From positions 6,510,001-6,574,000 of the forward strand of contig NZ_CP050975.2 in assembly GCF_012273515.2 (NCBI RefSeq): 64,000 nt of DNA, read 5' to 3'. Shown piece after piece: positions 27,710-37,481 of the stretch. The notes beneath the pieces are model-generated. The model ran no database searches. It saw nothing but the letters and a program-made list of their open reading frames with translations, and was not told the origin of the DNA. Both the position numbers and the translations under genes were made by a program. The first letter of the stretch is position 1, and the number at the start of each line of letters is the position of its first letter. The DNA comes from Streptomyces sp. RPA4-2 (GTDB lineage: Bacteria; Actinomycetota; Actinomycetes; Streptomycetales; Streptomycetaceae).

Positions 27710-30700
27710 GTGGCTAAGGTCCGGGTATACGAACTCGCCAAGGAGTTCGGGGTTGAGAGCAAGGTCGTCATGGCCAAGCTCCAGGAGCTCGGTGAATTCG
27801 TCCGTTCGGCGTCGTCGACGATCGAGGCGCCCGTAGTACGCAAGCTGACCGACGCCCTCCAGCAGGGCAACGGTGGCGGCAAGCCCGCCGCACGCAAGGC
27901 TGCCCCGGCGAGGCCGGCAGCCCCCTCTCCCGCGCAGGCCGCCCGTCCGGCTGCCCCGCGCCCGCCGGCCCCGAAGCCGGCTGTTTCCGAGCGGCCCGCC
28001 GCCGCGCCGGTCACCCCGGCCGCGTCGGGTCCGCGTCCGACCCCGGGTCCCAAGCCCGCTCCGAAGCCCGCTCCCGCGGCTCCGGCGCCGGCCGCTCCCG
28101 AGTTCACCGCGCCGCCGTCGGCCCCGTCGGCTCCCTCGGCTCCGGCCGCGGGTGCCCGTCCGGGTTCCGCCCCGCGTCCCGGTGGCCAGTCCCCGCGTCC
28201 CGGTGCCCGTCCCGCCGGTGGTCCCGGCCAGGGTGGCCAGGGCCGCGGTGAGCGTCCCGAGCGCGGCGACCGTCCCGAGCGCGGCGACCGTCCCGAGCGC
28301 GGCGACCGTCAGGGCGCCCCGCGTCCCGGCGGCCAGTCCCCGCGTCCCGGTGCCCGTCCGGCCGGTCCTCGTCCGGGCAACAACCCCTTCACCTCGGGTG
28401 GCTCCACCGGCATGGCGCGCCCGCAGGCGCCCCGTCCGGGTGGTGCGCCCCGACCCGGTGGCGCCGGTGCTCCCGGTGGTCCGCGTCCGCAGGGCGCGGG
28501 CGGCCAGGACCGTGGTCCCCGTCCCCAGGGCGGTCCCGGCGGCGCTCCGCGTCCGCAGGGCGGTCCGGGCGGTGCCCGTCCGACCCCGGGCGGCATGCCC
28601 CGTCCGCAGGGTGGCGCTCCGCGTCCCGGCGGTGGCCCCGGTGGCAACCGTCCGAACCCCGGCATGATGCCGCAGCGTCCTGCCGCGGGCAGCCCGCGTC
28701 CCGGCGGCGGCCCCGGTGGCCGTGGTCCCGGTGGCGGCGGCGGTCGTCCCGGTGGTCCCGGTGGCGGCGGCGGTCGTCCGGGCGGCGGCGGCTTCGCCGG
28801 TCGTCCCGGTGGCGGCGGTGGCGGTTTCGCCGGTCGTCCGGCGGGTCCCGGTGGCGGTGGCGGCGGTTTCGCCGGCCGTCCGGGTGGTCCCGGCGGTGGC
28901 GGCGGTGGCCGTCCCGGCTTCGGCGGTCGTCCGGGTGGTCCCGGTGGCCGTGGTGGCACACAGGGTGCGTTCGGCCGTCCCGGCGGTCCGGCGCGTCGTG
29001 GTCGCAAGTCGAAGCGGCAGAGGCGCCAGGAGTACGAGGCCATGCAGGCCCCGTCGGTCGGCGGCGTGATGCTGCCTCGCGGCAACGGACAGTCCGTCCG
29101 CCTGTCGCGCGGTGCGTCCCTCACCGACTTCGCCGAGAAGATCGGCGCCAACCCGGCGTCGCTCGTCGGCGTGATGATGAACCTCGGCGAGATGGTCACT
29201 GCCACGCAGTCCGTCTCCGACGAGACGCTGAAGCTCCTCGCGGACGAGATGAACTTCGTCCTCGAGATCGTCAGCCCCGAGGAGGAGGACCGCGAGCTGC
29301 TCGAGTCCTTCGACATCGAGTTCGGCGAGGACGAGGGCGACGAGGACGACCTCGTGGTCCGTCCGCCGGTCGTGACCGTCATGGGTCACGTCGACCACGG
29401 TAAGACCCGCCTTCTCGACACCATCCGCAAGACGAACGTCGTCGCGGGCGAGGCCGGCGGTATCACGCAGCACATCGGCGCGTACCAGGTCGCGACCGAG
29501 GTCAACGGTGAAGAGCGCAGGATCACCTTCATCGACACCCCCGGTCACGAGGCGTTCACCGCCATGCGTGCCCGTGGTGCCAAGTCGACCGACATCGCGA
29601 TCCTCGTGGTGGCGGCCAACGACGGCGTGATGCCCCAGACGATCGAGGCGCTGAACCACGCCAAGGCGGCCGACGTGCCGATCGTGGTCGCGGTCAACAA
29701 GATCGACGTCGAGGGCGCCGACCCGACGAAGGTGCGCGGTCAGCTTACCGAGTTCGGTCTGGTGGCCGAGGAGTACGGCGGCGACACGATGTTCGTCGAC
29801 ATCTCCGCCAAGCAGGGTCTGAACATCGACTCCCTGCTGGAGGCCGTGGTCCTGACCGCGGACGCCTCGCTCGACCTGCGGGCCAACCCGGAGCAGGACG
29901 CGCAGGGTATTGCGATCGAGTCCCACCTCGACCGCGGACGCGGTGCCGTTTCGACGGTCCTGGTCCAGCGCGGCACGCTGCGCATCGGCGACACCATGGT
30001 GGTCGGCGACGCGTACGGCCGTGTCCGGGCGATGCTCGACGACAACGGCAACAACGTCGAGGAAGCGGGTCCGTCGACCCCCGTCCTGGTCCTGGGTCTC
30101 ACCAACGTCCCGGGCGCCGGCGACAACTTCCTGGTCGTCGACGAGGACCGCACGGCGCGTCAGATCGCCGAGAAGCGGGCGGCGCGCGAGCGCAACGCCA
30201 ACTTCGCCCGCCGGGGTGTCCGGTTCTCCCTGGAGAACCTGGACGAGGCCCTCAAGGCCGGTCTGGTGCAGGAACTCAACCTCATCATCAAGGGCGACGC
30301 GTCCGGTTCGGTGGAGGCTCTCGAGTCCTCGCTGCTCCAGCTCGACGTCGGCGACGAGGTCGACATCCGTGTCCTGCACCGCGGTGTGGGTGCGGTCACC
30401 GAGTCCGACATCAACCTGGCGACCGGCTCCGACGCCATCGTCATCGGCTTCAACGTCCGCGCAGCGGGCCGCGCGGCGCAGATGGCGGAGCGCGAGGGCG
30501 TCGACGTCCGGTACTACTCGGTGATCTACCAGGCCATCGAGGAGATCGAGGCGGCCCTGAAGGGCATGCTCAAGCCGGAGTACGAGGAGGTCGAGCTCGG
30601 TACGGCGGAGATCCGCGAGGTCTTCAAGTCGTCCAAGCTGGGCAACATCGCCGGTGTCCTGGTCCGCTCGGGCGAGGTCAAGCGCAACACCAAGGCGCGC

Positions 30701-30883
30701 CTCATCCGCGACGGCAAGGTCATCGCGGAGAGCCTCAACATCTCCGGGCTGCGTCGCTTCAAGGACGACGTCACCGAGATCCGCGAAGGCTTCGAGGGTG
30801 GTATCAACCTCGGAAACTTCAACGACATCAAGGTCGACGACGTCATCGCGACGTACGAGATGCGCGAGAAGCCGCGGTCGTAA
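27710..30883 (+). CDS. infB: Translation initiation factor IF-2
   Basis: A 1057-residue IF-2 that brings fMet-tRNA to the 30S subunit. An N-terminal IF2N domain ([20 protein letters not shown]) is followed by a very long Pro/Gly/Arg-rich disordered region (about 55-430), with three 18-nt perfect repeats encoding PERGDR (28253-28306) and many [11 protein letters not shown] units. After a second IF2N domain, the GTPase has G1 GHVDHGKT (559-566), G3 DTPGHEAF and G4 NKID, then domains II to IV. The GTG start at 27710 follows AAAAGGAGCGAA. The disordered region is longer than in most bacteria but typical for streptomycetes. Confidence 0.97.
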   Translation: MAKVRVYELAKEFGVESKVVMAKLQELGEFVRSASSTIEAPVVRKLTDALQQGNGGGKPAARKAAPARPAAPSPAQAARPAAPRPPAPKPAVSERPAAAPVTPAASGPRPTPGPKPAPKPAPAAPAPAAPEFTAPPSAPSAPSAPAAGARPGSAPRPGGQSPRPGARPAGGPGQGGQGRGERPERGDRPERGDRPERGDRQGAPRPGGQSPRPGARPAGPRPGNNPFTSGGSTGMARPQAPRPGGAPRPGGAGAPGGPRPQGAGGQDRGPRPQGGPGGAPRPQGGPGGARPTPGGMPRPQGGAPRPGGGPGGNRPNPGMMPQRPAAGSPRPGGGPGGRGPGGGGGRPGGPGGGGGRPGGGGFAGRPGGGGGGFAGRPAGPGGGGGGFAGRPGGPGGGGGGRPGFGGRPGGPGGRGGTQGAFGRPGGPARRGRKSKRQRRQEYEAMQAPSVGGVMLPRGNGQSVRLSRGASLTDFAEKIGANPASLVGVMMNLGEMVTATQSVSDETLKLLADEMNFVLEIVSPEEEDRELLESFDIEFGEDEGDEDDLVVRPPVVTVMGHVDHGKTRLLDTIRKTNVVAGEAGGITQHIGAYQVATEVNGEERRITFIDTPGHEAFTAMRARGAKSTDIAILVVAANDGVMPQTIEALNHAKAADVPIVVAVNKIDVEGADPTKVRGQLTEFGLVAEEYGGDTMFVDISAKQGLNIDSLLEAVVLTADASLDLRANPEQDAQGIAIESHLDRGRGAVSTVLVQRGTLRIGDTMVVGDAYGRVRAMLDDNGNNVEEAGPSTPVLVLGLTNVPGAGDNFLVVDEDRTARQIAEKRAARERNANFARRGVRFSLENLDEALKAGLVQELNLIIKGDASGSVEALESSLLQLDVGDEVDIRVLHRGVGAVTESDINLATGSDAIVIGFNVRAAGRAAQMAEREGVDVRYYSVIYQAIEEIEAALKGMLKPEYEEVELGTAEIREVFKSSKLGNIAGVLVRSGEVKRNTKARLIRDGKVIAESLNISGLRRFKDDVTEIREGFEGGINLGNFNDIKVDDVIATYEMREKPRS

Positions 30884-30895
30884 GACAGTGGCTGG

Positions 30896-30931
30896 AGCTG
30901 GCCGGCGGTGGGAGATCACCGTCGGCCGGCT
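30896..30931 (+). terminator. Terminator hairpin after infB
   Basis: A 15-bp stem with two G-U pairs (30896-30910 with 30917-30931) and a 6-base loop starts 13 bases after the infB stop and is followed by TGCCGTTTG. It likely ends the nusA-infB transcript. Confidence 0.65.
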
Positions 30932-30945
30932 TGCCGTTTGAACGA

Positions 30946-30993
30946 TCGCGCAGTTCCCCGCGCCCCCGTCTCGGGGCGCGGGGAACTGCGCGA
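30946..30993. repeat. Perfect 21-bp intergenic palindrome (GCGCAGTTCCCCGCGCC family)
   Basis: Arms 30946-30966 and 30973-30993 match exactly around a 6-base loop. The sequence belongs to a repeat common between streptomycete genes; a single arm occurs at 19379-19397. It lies just after the infB terminator in the 287-base gap before the DUF503 gene and may act as a back-up terminator or transcript stabiliser. Confidence 0.8.
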
Positions 30994-31170
30994 CAGGCCC
31001 CCACCCGCCCGCCGTCGAAGAACGACCCACGGGGTCCGGGGTGGAGCCCCGGAGGATGTGGGGGCGAAAAACCCCGGCGAGCATCCCACCCGTTCGTTGT
31101 ACGGTTCTGATGTCCCTGCCAAGTGACTGGCAGGCCGTCTATCCCGTACCGGCGGGACATCCGGTTACAC

Positions 31171-31464
31171 ATGTATGTGGGGACGCTGTCCTTCGATCTG
31201 CTCCTCGGCGATGTCCACTCGCTCAAGGAGAAGCGCTCTCTCGTCCGTCCGATCGTCGCCGAACTCCGGCGGAAGTACGCGATCAGCGTGGCGGAGACGG
31301 GCAACCAGGACCTTCACCGCAGGGCCGAGATCGGTCTCGCGGTGGTCTCCGGAGACACCGAGCACCTCACCGACGTACTGGACCGGTGCGAACGGTTCGT
31401 CGCTGCACGGCCGGAGGTGGAACTGCTCTCGGTACGGCGCAGGCTCCACACAGACGAAGACTGA
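31171..31464 (+). CDS. DUF503 protein (YlxP family)
   Basis: A 97-residue protein beginning MYVGTLSFDLLLGDVHSLKE, with EKRSLVRPIVAELRRKYAIS and AEIGLAVVSGDTEHLTDVLD, the complete DUF503 domain. YlxP-type proteins are conserved between infB and rbfA in many bacteria and are suspected to assist ribosome biogenesis or RNA binding, without a settled function. The ATG at 31171 is chosen because the domain starts there; the longer frame from 31123 adds unrelated residues. It is followed by rbfA after 33 bases. Confidence 0.88.
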   Translation: MYVGTLSFDLLLGDVHSLKEKRSLVRPIVAELRRKYAISVAETGNQDLHRRAEIGLAVVSGDTEHLTDVLDRCERFVAARPEVELLSVRRRLHTDED

Positions 31465-31497
31465 CGAAACAAGCAAGGCGAAGAAGGAGACGGACCA

Positions 31498-31947
31498 GTG
31501 GCCGACAACGCGCGTGCCAAGAGGCTGGCGGACCTCATCCGAGAGGTCGTGGCCAAGAAGCTGCAGCGCGGGATCAAGGACCCGCGGCTCGGCACCCACG
31601 TCACCATCACGGACACCCGGGTCACCGGGGACCTCCGGGAGGCGACCGTCTTCTACACGGTGTACGGGGACGACGAGGAGCGCGCGGCCGCGGCCGCGGG
31701 CCTGGAGAGCGCCAAGGGCGTGCTCCGCTCCGCGGTCGGCGCGGCGGCGGGCGTGAAGTTCACCCCGACCCTGACCTTCGTCGCGGACGCCCTGCCGGAC
31801 ACCGCCAAGACCATCGAGGACCTGCTCGACAAGGCACGGGCCTCCGACGCCAAGGTGCGTGAGGTCTCGGCGGGAGCCGCCTTCGCCGGTGAAGCGGACC
31901 CGTACAAGAAGCCGGGCGACGAGGACGAGGACGACGCCGCCGAATGA
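31498..31947 (+). CDS. rbfA: Ribosome-binding factor A
   Basis: A 149-residue KH-type protein needed for late 30S maturation and cold adaptation. Family motifs: RAKRLADLIREVVAKKLQRG at the N-terminus, DPRLGTHVTITDTRVTGDL and the KH helix AKGVLRSAVGAAAGVKFTP. The acidic C-terminal tail is typical of actinobacteria. GTG start at 31498 after AAGAAGGAGA. The last codons overlap truB by ATGA (31944-31947). Confidence 0.95.
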   Translation: MADNARAKRLADLIREVVAKKLQRGIKDPRLGTHVTITDTRVTGDLREATVFYTVYGDDEERAAAAAGLESAKGVLRSAVGAAAGVKFTPTLTFVADALPDTAKTIEDLLDKARASDAKVREVSAGAAFAGEADPYKKPGDEDEDDAAE

Positions 31948-32849
31948 CCCAGAAGCTCCGGACGCCCGACGGGCTTGTCATCGTGGACAAGCCGTCGGGC
32001 TTCACCTCGCACGACGTGGTCGCCAAGATGCGGGGCATCGCGAAGACCCGCCGCGTCGGCCACGCCGGCACCCTCGACCCCATGGCGACGGGCGTGCTCG
32101 TCCTCGGCGTCGAGAAGGCGACCAAGCTCCTCGGGCACCTCGCGCTCACCGAGAAGGAGTACCTCGGTACGATCCGGCTCGGCCAGAACACGCTGACGGA
32201 CGACGCCGAGGGCGACCTCACCTCCTCCACCGACGCCTCCCGGGTGACCCGGGAAGCCGTCGACGCCGGGATCGCCAAGCTCAGCGGCGCCATCATGCAG
32301 GTGCCGTCCAAGGTCAGCGCCATCAAGATCGACGGCGTGCGCTCCTACAAGCGGGCACGTGAGGGCGAGGACTTCGAGATCCCGGCCCGTCCCGTGACGA
32401 TCTCGTCGTTCACCGTGTACGACGTCCGGGACGCCGTGGCCGAGGACGGCACGCCCGTCCTGGACCTGGTCGTCTCCGTGGTCTGCTCGTCCGGGACGTA
32501 CATCCGGGCGCTCGCCCGCGACCTCGGCGCGGACCTGGGCGTCGGCGGCCATCTCACCGCCCTGCGCCGTACCCGCGTCGGCCCGTACAAGCTGGACTGC
32601 GCGCGTACCCTCGACCAGCTCCAGGAGGAGCTGACCGTGATGCCGATCGCGGAGGCCGCCACGGCCGCGTTCCCGCGCTGGGACGTGGACGACAGACGGG
32701 CGCGACTGCTGCTCAACGGCGTGCGCCTGGAGATCCCCGAGGAGTACGCCGGAGCGGGCGCCGTGGCCGTCTTCGATCCGGCGGGGCAGTTCCTTGCGCT
32801 GGTGGAGGAGCAGAAGGGGAAGGCCAAGAGCCTCGCCGTGTTCGGCTGA
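31944..32849 (+). CDS. truB: tRNA pseudouridine-55 synthase TruB
   Basis: A 301-residue pseudouridine synthase. The catalytic aspartate is D45 in GHAGTLDPMATGVL. The KPSGFTSHDVV motif precedes it, and IKIDGVRSYKRAREGE and SSGTYIRALARDLGADLG follow. It modifies U55 in the T-loop of tRNAs. The C-terminal PUA-like region is short, as in actinobacterial TruB. Translation is probably coupled to rbfA through the ATGA overlap. A hairpin 36 bases after the stop ends the operon. Confidence 0.95.
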   Translation: MTQKLRTPDGLVIVDKPSGFTSHDVVAKMRGIAKTRRVGHAGTLDPMATGVLVLGVEKATKLLGHLALTEKEYLGTIRLGQNTLTDDAEGDLTSSTDASRVTREAVDAGIAKLSGAIMQVPSKVSAIKIDGVRSYKRAREGEDFEIPARPVTISSFTVYDVRDAVAEDGTPVLDLVVSVVCSSGTYIRALARDLGADLGVGGHLTALRRTRVGPYKLDCARTLDQLQEELTVMPIAEAATAAFPRWDVDDRRARLLLNGVRLEIPEEYAGAGAVAVFDPAGQFLALVEEQKGKAKSLAVFG

Positions 32850-32885
32850 GGCCCGCGGCATCCGTCGAAGCCCGCGCATCCCCAC

Positions 32886-32907
32886 GGCCCGCGAGATCCT
32901 GCGGGCC
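32886..32907 (+). terminator. Hairpin after truB
   Basis: Arms GGCCCGC (32886-32892) and GCGGGCC (32901-32907) with an 8-base loop, extendable by one base pair. No U-tract. The remaining 32908-33166 gap before the next gene shows no coding signal and should hold its promoter. Confidence 0.55.
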
Positions 32908-33166
32908 GGTTGAGGGCGCGTGCTTCCGGCAGGGACCACTCGCCCGTGGAGCGGCGGTCACGGGGCTTCGCGCCCGCCGCTCCATGGTCCCCCCTCGGTT
33001 CCCCCACCCAGAGGTGTATCCATCCGTCCTGCCCTATTCACCCCATCGGGCAGGCGCTCGGAGTGAACCGAGGGAGCGGAAGGGGGCGCGTTCACCACGC
33101 GATCTGTCCCGCTGATCACCTCGCGCCTACGGTCGGAGGAACGGAGCGCGGCGGGGAGGTTCGAAC

Positions 33167-36100
33167 ATGGCGGGACGGGGCCCGCGGACCGGGGACGAGC
33201 AGCAACCGGCCGCCATCGACCGCGCGCGGGACGAAGGCCTGGTGCGCATCTGCGATCTGGCTGGACGCCCGCGCGGCACGGGCTTCGTCGCCGACCACCA
33301 CGGCACGGTGATCACCAGCCACGAGGCCGTGGACGGTCTGGCCCGCCTCGTGCTGCACGCCCCCGGCGACCGCAGCTGTGTGGTGGGCGCCGACGCCGTG
33401 ACCCCCCTGCCCGCCGCCGATCTGGCACTCGTCCGCACCGAGGGCCTCGACCTCGACCCGCTCCCCGTCACCGTGCGGGACCGCGTCGGGACCGGCACGT
33501 ACGTCCGGATCGCCGCGGGGGGCTGGCGCGAGGCGCGGGTGCTCGACACCACCGCCGTGACGTACACGGCCACCGACCGTTTCCACCTGCTCGGCGAGGC
33601 GCTGGAGCTGGCGATCGGCACGGCGGGCGCGGACGCCCTGCGGCTCGGCGGCGGGGCGGCCGGAGGCCCGGTCCTCGACGTGTCGACCGGGGCGGTGATC
33701 GGCGTCGTGGGCACCGCGCTGCACGGGGAGCACCCGACCGCGCGGTTCGCCGTACCCCTGCGCACACCCGGCGTGCGGGGACCGCTCGCCACGCTGCTGG
33801 CCCGCAATGCCGCGACCGTGCCCGCGTACGGCGCCGATCTCAATCCGGCCGGGGTGCTGGAGCTCACGGCGACCTCGGTCGGCTCCGACGGACCGGATGC
33901 GGGGCCGTCCGGTACCGGTGAGGAATCGTCCACCATCGTCGAACGGACCGCCGTCGTCGGGGAGTTCGACAACTTCGTGAGCGGCCCGGCCGCCGTTCTC
34001 GGGCTGGTCGGCCCACCCGGCAGCGGCCGTACGACGGAGCTGGCGGCCCTCGCCGCCCGCCGCACCGGCGGCGCCGAACCGGCCCCCACGCTCTGGTTGC
34101 GGGGAGCCGACCTGCTCGCCACGGACACCTCCGTCGCCGACGCGGCGGCACGGGCACTGGAGCGGGCCGGACGGATCGTGGCGGCCTCGCGGGAGGGGAC
34201 GCCCGGGGACTCGGAGGTGCTGCCCCCCGGCGAGTACGGCGGTGAGCTGGGCGACATCGGCCCGGAGCGCCTCGCCTCGCTGTCCCGGGACGCCGGACGT
34301 CCGCTGCTGCTTCTCCTCGACGGCCCCGAGGAGATGCCGTCAGCCCTCGCCCACCGGCTGCCCGACTGGACGGCGGGTACGGCCGAGTGGCTGGGGGAGA
34401 CCGGGGCGCGGCTCGTCGTCGCCTGCCGGCCGGAGTACTGGGAGCAGGCGGGGGCGCACTTCCCGGCGGAGCTCCTGCACCGGGCCGCCGGGCCCGAGCC
34501 GCCGCTGCCGCCGTGCGTCCGGCTGGGTGATCTCACGGAGGAGGAGGCGCGGCGGATCCGGGCGCGGGCCGGTATCCCCGAGGGCATGCTGGGGGCCGCC
34601 GACGCACGGCACCCGCTGACCCTTCGCCTGCTGGCCGAGGTGCGCGCCGTGCTGCCGGACGCCCCCGCCGGGCGGCTCGACCGGCACGACGTCCTCGGTG
34701 CCCATCTGGATCTGATGTGCCTGCGCGTCGCGGTTCGGCTCGCGGCGGCGAACGGGGTGCGCGGCAGCGCCGTACGCCGTCTCGCCGCGCAGGTCTCCGG
34801 CCGGATGCACGAGGCCGCGCGGCGCTGTCTCGGGCCGGGGCAGGGCCAGTTGGACCGCGAGTCCTTCGAAGCCGTCTTCCCTTGGGGGCCCGCTCCGGGG
34901 CGCCGTTCCGGCCGGACCACCGGCTGGGCCTCCGCCGTCCTCACCGAGCGCCTCCTGGTCCCCGCGGGCAACGGCTACCGCTTCGCCCACGAAGAACTCG
35001 CCGACTGGATCCAGGGCACCCATCTGGACCTGGACGCGGCCCTGCACGCCCTGGTCCACCGGAGCCGTGACACGGCCCCGGCCGCCGGGGCCCGGGTGCC
35101 GCCCCCGTCCGGGACGGAAGCCGAGCGGGTACCCGCCCAGCGGACACCGCCGTCGGCCGAGGCGGGACCGGGGGCCGCGCCGGGGCCGGAGACCCGGACA
35201 GGCGCGCCGCGCCGCCGGCGGTCGCGTGGCTCCCGTCCCGCCGTCCGCACCGGCCCGCGCCTCATTCCCGTCCCCCGGCACCGCATCGGGCCGGTCGTCG
35301 AGGCCCTGCTCCTCCTGGCCCGTCAACAGGACGCGGCGGCGCTGACCCCTCGACTCGAAGAACTGGTCCACGCCCTGGATGCCCTCCTGCCGGACGCGCC
35401 CGCGCCGCCGGAGGACCCCGTCTGGTGGGCCACGCGACTCTTCGGTGACGTCGTGCTGCGGCTGCCCGACGCGACCCCGTACACGGGGGTCCTGGAGCTG
35501 CTCGCCGAGCGGATCGTGCGATGGCGGGCGGCGGGCCGGGGTGTTCCGGCGGAGTTCGGGCCGTCCTTCTGGGAGGCGCTGCCGCTGCCGCGGACGGAGC
35601 GGCTCGACCTGCTCAGGAGCCTGGTCGTCGCGGACGAGGCGCCGCGTCAGGCGGGCCCGGACGACACGACCGCGCACGACGGCGCCTCGGTCGACATGGG
35701 TCGGGTCGACATGGGTCCGATCCATATGTCCCCGGCCGACATGGTGCAGCTCGGCACGGCTGTGGCCGAGGTGGCCCCCGTGGACATGGTGCCGGCGGAC
35801 CCGGCCCCCGGAGGCACGGTGCCGCGGGGCGCGGCCGCCGTGGGCATGGTGCCGGGCGACACGGCCGTCGTCGGGATGGCGCGGGGCGGCGCGGCCCTCG
35901 ACGCCGCCCCCTCGGTCGACACGGCGCGGTACGCCGACGCCACCGCGGGTGCGGCACCGGAGGGTGCGGCGTCCGCCGGTGGAGCACGGGAGCGCGCGGC
36001 CACGGACGGCGCCCGCCTTCTCGACGAGGCCCCGGCCGACCGGCCCCCCGCTGCCCACCAGAGGCCCGTAGGCACCCGCACGCCGGAAAGCACCGTCCCT

Positions 36101-37348
36101 CCGGAAGCCCCCCGTACGCCGGAAGACACCCGTACCCCCCGCTATCTGGACGCCGTGGCCCGGCTCCTCGCCGCCGACCCCACCGGCGTGGCACCTCACC
36201 TCATCACCTGGTTCGACGACGACCGCCCCCTGCCCGCGACGCCCCACGCCACCGTGGCCACCGCGGCCCAGGCGCTGCTCTACGCTCACCGGCGGCGTGC
36301 CCTGGACGACCTGGCGGAGGCCCTGGTGGACAGCGCGCACCGCCGGGCCGACGAGCTGCTCGCCGCGCTCGCCGAGGAGGAGCCGTCGGCGGTCTGCCGC
36401 GCCGTCGACCGGTGGGCGCACGACACACGGCCGGCCCGGCGGGTGGCAGCGGTGGCGTACGGACTGCGCGCCGCGCCGCACGTACGCACCGAGGCCGACC
36501 GCGCCCTGCTGCGCTACGCGGCGCTCGCCCTGCTGGCCCGCCCCGCCGACTGCACACTGCACGGCGGAGCGCTCGGCCTGCTCGTACGGGATCCGCGGAG
36601 CCGGGCCGCGTATCTGCCGCAGGCGCTGGAGCGGTTCGCGGCGGGCGACGCGCAGCTGCCCGCCCGCGCCCTGGTCCCCGCCCTCGCGACGCACCCCGAC
36701 CAGGTGATCGCCGCGTTCCGGGCCCGGCTGCGGCAGCCCGGCGCGGATCCGGCCGAGGCGCTGCGCACGCTCGCCGACGTCACCACGCCCGCGCTCGCCC
36801 ACCGGGTCGCCGCGCTCGTACGGGAGATGGTGGAGCTGCGCCCGGAGGCCGCCACGCACATGGCCGCCTATGTCGACCGTCGTCTCGCCCACGGGTCCGT
36901 CGCGCGCACGGCGCTCTTCCCGCTGGTCACGGGGCTGCTGGTCGGCTGCCCGGCCCCGGTGCGGTCGGCCCTCGCGACGGTGCTGGCCGCGCCGGGCAGC
37001 CGTACCTCCCAGGAGCTGCGGCGTGAGCTGCTGGATCTGCTGCTCGCACACGAGCGCGACCCGGCCGTCCTCGGCACCCTGCTGCGGGCCGCCGCGGAGG
37101 GCATGGCCCGCCGGGGCGAGGAACCCACCCGGGAGCTGGTGCACCGCACGGGCCGGCTACTGGTGCGCACCCCCGCCGGGGCCACCTGCTTCGACCGCGG
37201 CCTCGTCGAGCTGGCCCGCCAGGCGCCGGGATTCGCCGCGGTGGTGGCCGGCTGGCTGGCCGGCGCCCCCGAGGAGTGGGCCGGGGTGGTCGGCCCGAGC
37301 ACCCGCCGCATGATCGAGAATCTGGCCGGCGTGCGGGTCCCCGCTTGA
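33167..37348 (+). CDS. Trypsin-like pseudo-protease / P-loop NTPase / helical-repeat fusion protein
   Basis: A 1393-residue protein. Residues 25-200 follow the trypsin fold: H52 (TSHEAVDG) and D85 (PAADLALV) are in place, but the nucleophile loop GDSGGPV reads GAAGGPV (A164-A165), so protease activity is probably lost. Residues about 255-640 form a STAND-like NTPase: VVGEFDNF, Walker A GPPGSGRT (282-289, lysine replaced by arginine), Walker B LLLLLDGPEE (D385), ending in YRFAHEELADWIQG. A charged linker, a Met-rich repetitive insert (about 840-910) and an alpha-helical repeat C-terminus follow. ATG 33167 has GGGAGG upstream. No paired effector is adjacent. Function unknown; signalling or defence scaffolding is inference. 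Confidence 0.8.
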   Translation: MAGRGPRTGDEQQPAAIDRARDEGLVRICDLAGRPRGTGFVADHHGTVITSHEAVDGLARLVLHAPGDRSCVVGADAVTPLPAADLALVRTEGLDLDPLPVTVRDRVGTGTYVRIAAGGWREARVLDTTAVTYTATDRFHLLGEALELAIGTAGADALRLGGGAAGGPVLDVSTGAVIGVVGTALHGEHPTARFAVPLRTPGVRGPLATLLARNAATVPAYGADLNPAGVLELTATSVGSDGPDAGPSGTGEESSTIVERTAVVGEFDNFVSGPAAVLGLVGPPGSGRTTELAALAARRTGGAEPAPTLWLRGADLLATDTSVADAAARALERAGRIVAASREGTPGDSEVLPPGEYGGELGDIGPERLASLSRDAGRPLLLLLDGPEEMPSALAHRLPDWTAGTAEWLGETGARLVVACRPEYWEQAGAHFPAELLHRAAGPEPPLPPCVRLGDLTEEEARRIRARAGIPEGMLGAADARHPLTLRLLAEVRAVLPDAPAGRLDRHDVLGAHLDLMCLRVAVRLAAANGVRGSAVRRLAAQVSGRMHEAARRCLGPGQGQLDRESFEAVFPWGPAPGRRSGRTTGWASAVLTERLLVPAGNGYRFAHEELADWIQGTHLDLDAALHALVHRSRDTAPAAGARVPPPSGTEAERVPAQRTPPSAEAGPGAAPGPETRTGAPRRRRSRGSRPAVRTGPRLIPVPRHRIGPVVEALLLLARQQDAAALTPRLEELVHALDALLPDAPAPPEDPVWWATRLFGDVVLRLPDATPYTGVLELLAERIVRWRAAGRGVPAEFGPSFWEALPLPRTERLDLLRSLVVADEAPRQAGPDDTTAHDGASVDMGRVDMGPIHMSPADMVQLGTAVAEVAPVDMVPADPAPGGTVPRGAAAVGMVPGDTAVVGMARGGAALDAAPSVDTARYADATAGAAPEGAASAGGARERAATDGARLLDEAPADRPPAAHQRPVGTRTPESTVPPEAPRTPEDTRTPRYLDAVARLLAADPTGVAPHLITWFDDDRPLPATPHATVATAAQALLYAHRRRALDDLAEALVDSAHRRADELLAALAEEEPSAVCRAVDRWAHDTRPARRVAAVAYGLRAAPHVRTEADRALLRYAALALLARPADCTLHGGALGLLVRDPRSRAAYLPQALERFAAGDAQLPARALVPALATHPDQVIAAFRARLRQPGADPAEALRTLADVTTPALAHRVAALVREMVELRPEAATHMAAYVDRRLAHGSVARTALFPLVTGLLVGCPAPVRSALATVLAAPGSRTSQELRRELLDLLLAHERDPAVLGTLLRAAAEGMARRGEEPTRELVHRTGRLLVRTPAGATCFDRGLVELARQAPGFAAVVAGWLAGAPEEWAGVVGPSTRRMIENLAGVRVPA

Positions 37349-37481
37349 GTCAGGCCTTGGTCAGGTTCTCGTGCTCCGCGTCACAGCTCGATGCCGATGC
37401 GAACCGGGAGCACGCGGCATGGCACCCTTAGAGCTGCGAATGAGGCAATCACGGACACGGGTTCGACAAGGAGCGGTCACA

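Noticed and set aside
28253..28306. 18-nt perfect triple repeat in infB considered as a novel repeat element
   Set aside because: It is in frame, encodes PERGDR in the known disordered region of actinobacterial IF-2 and needs no special explanation.
27278..31084. 1268-codon minus-strand open frame opposite infB
   Set aside because: It mirrors the whole IF-2 gene and consists of Thr/Gly/Arg repeats caused by the GC-rich plus strand; no folded domain or start site.
34340..37144. 934-codon minus-strand frame opposite the pseudo-protease/NTPase gene
   Set aside because: Compositional shadow rich in Arg, Gly and His; the plus frame has recognisable motifs.
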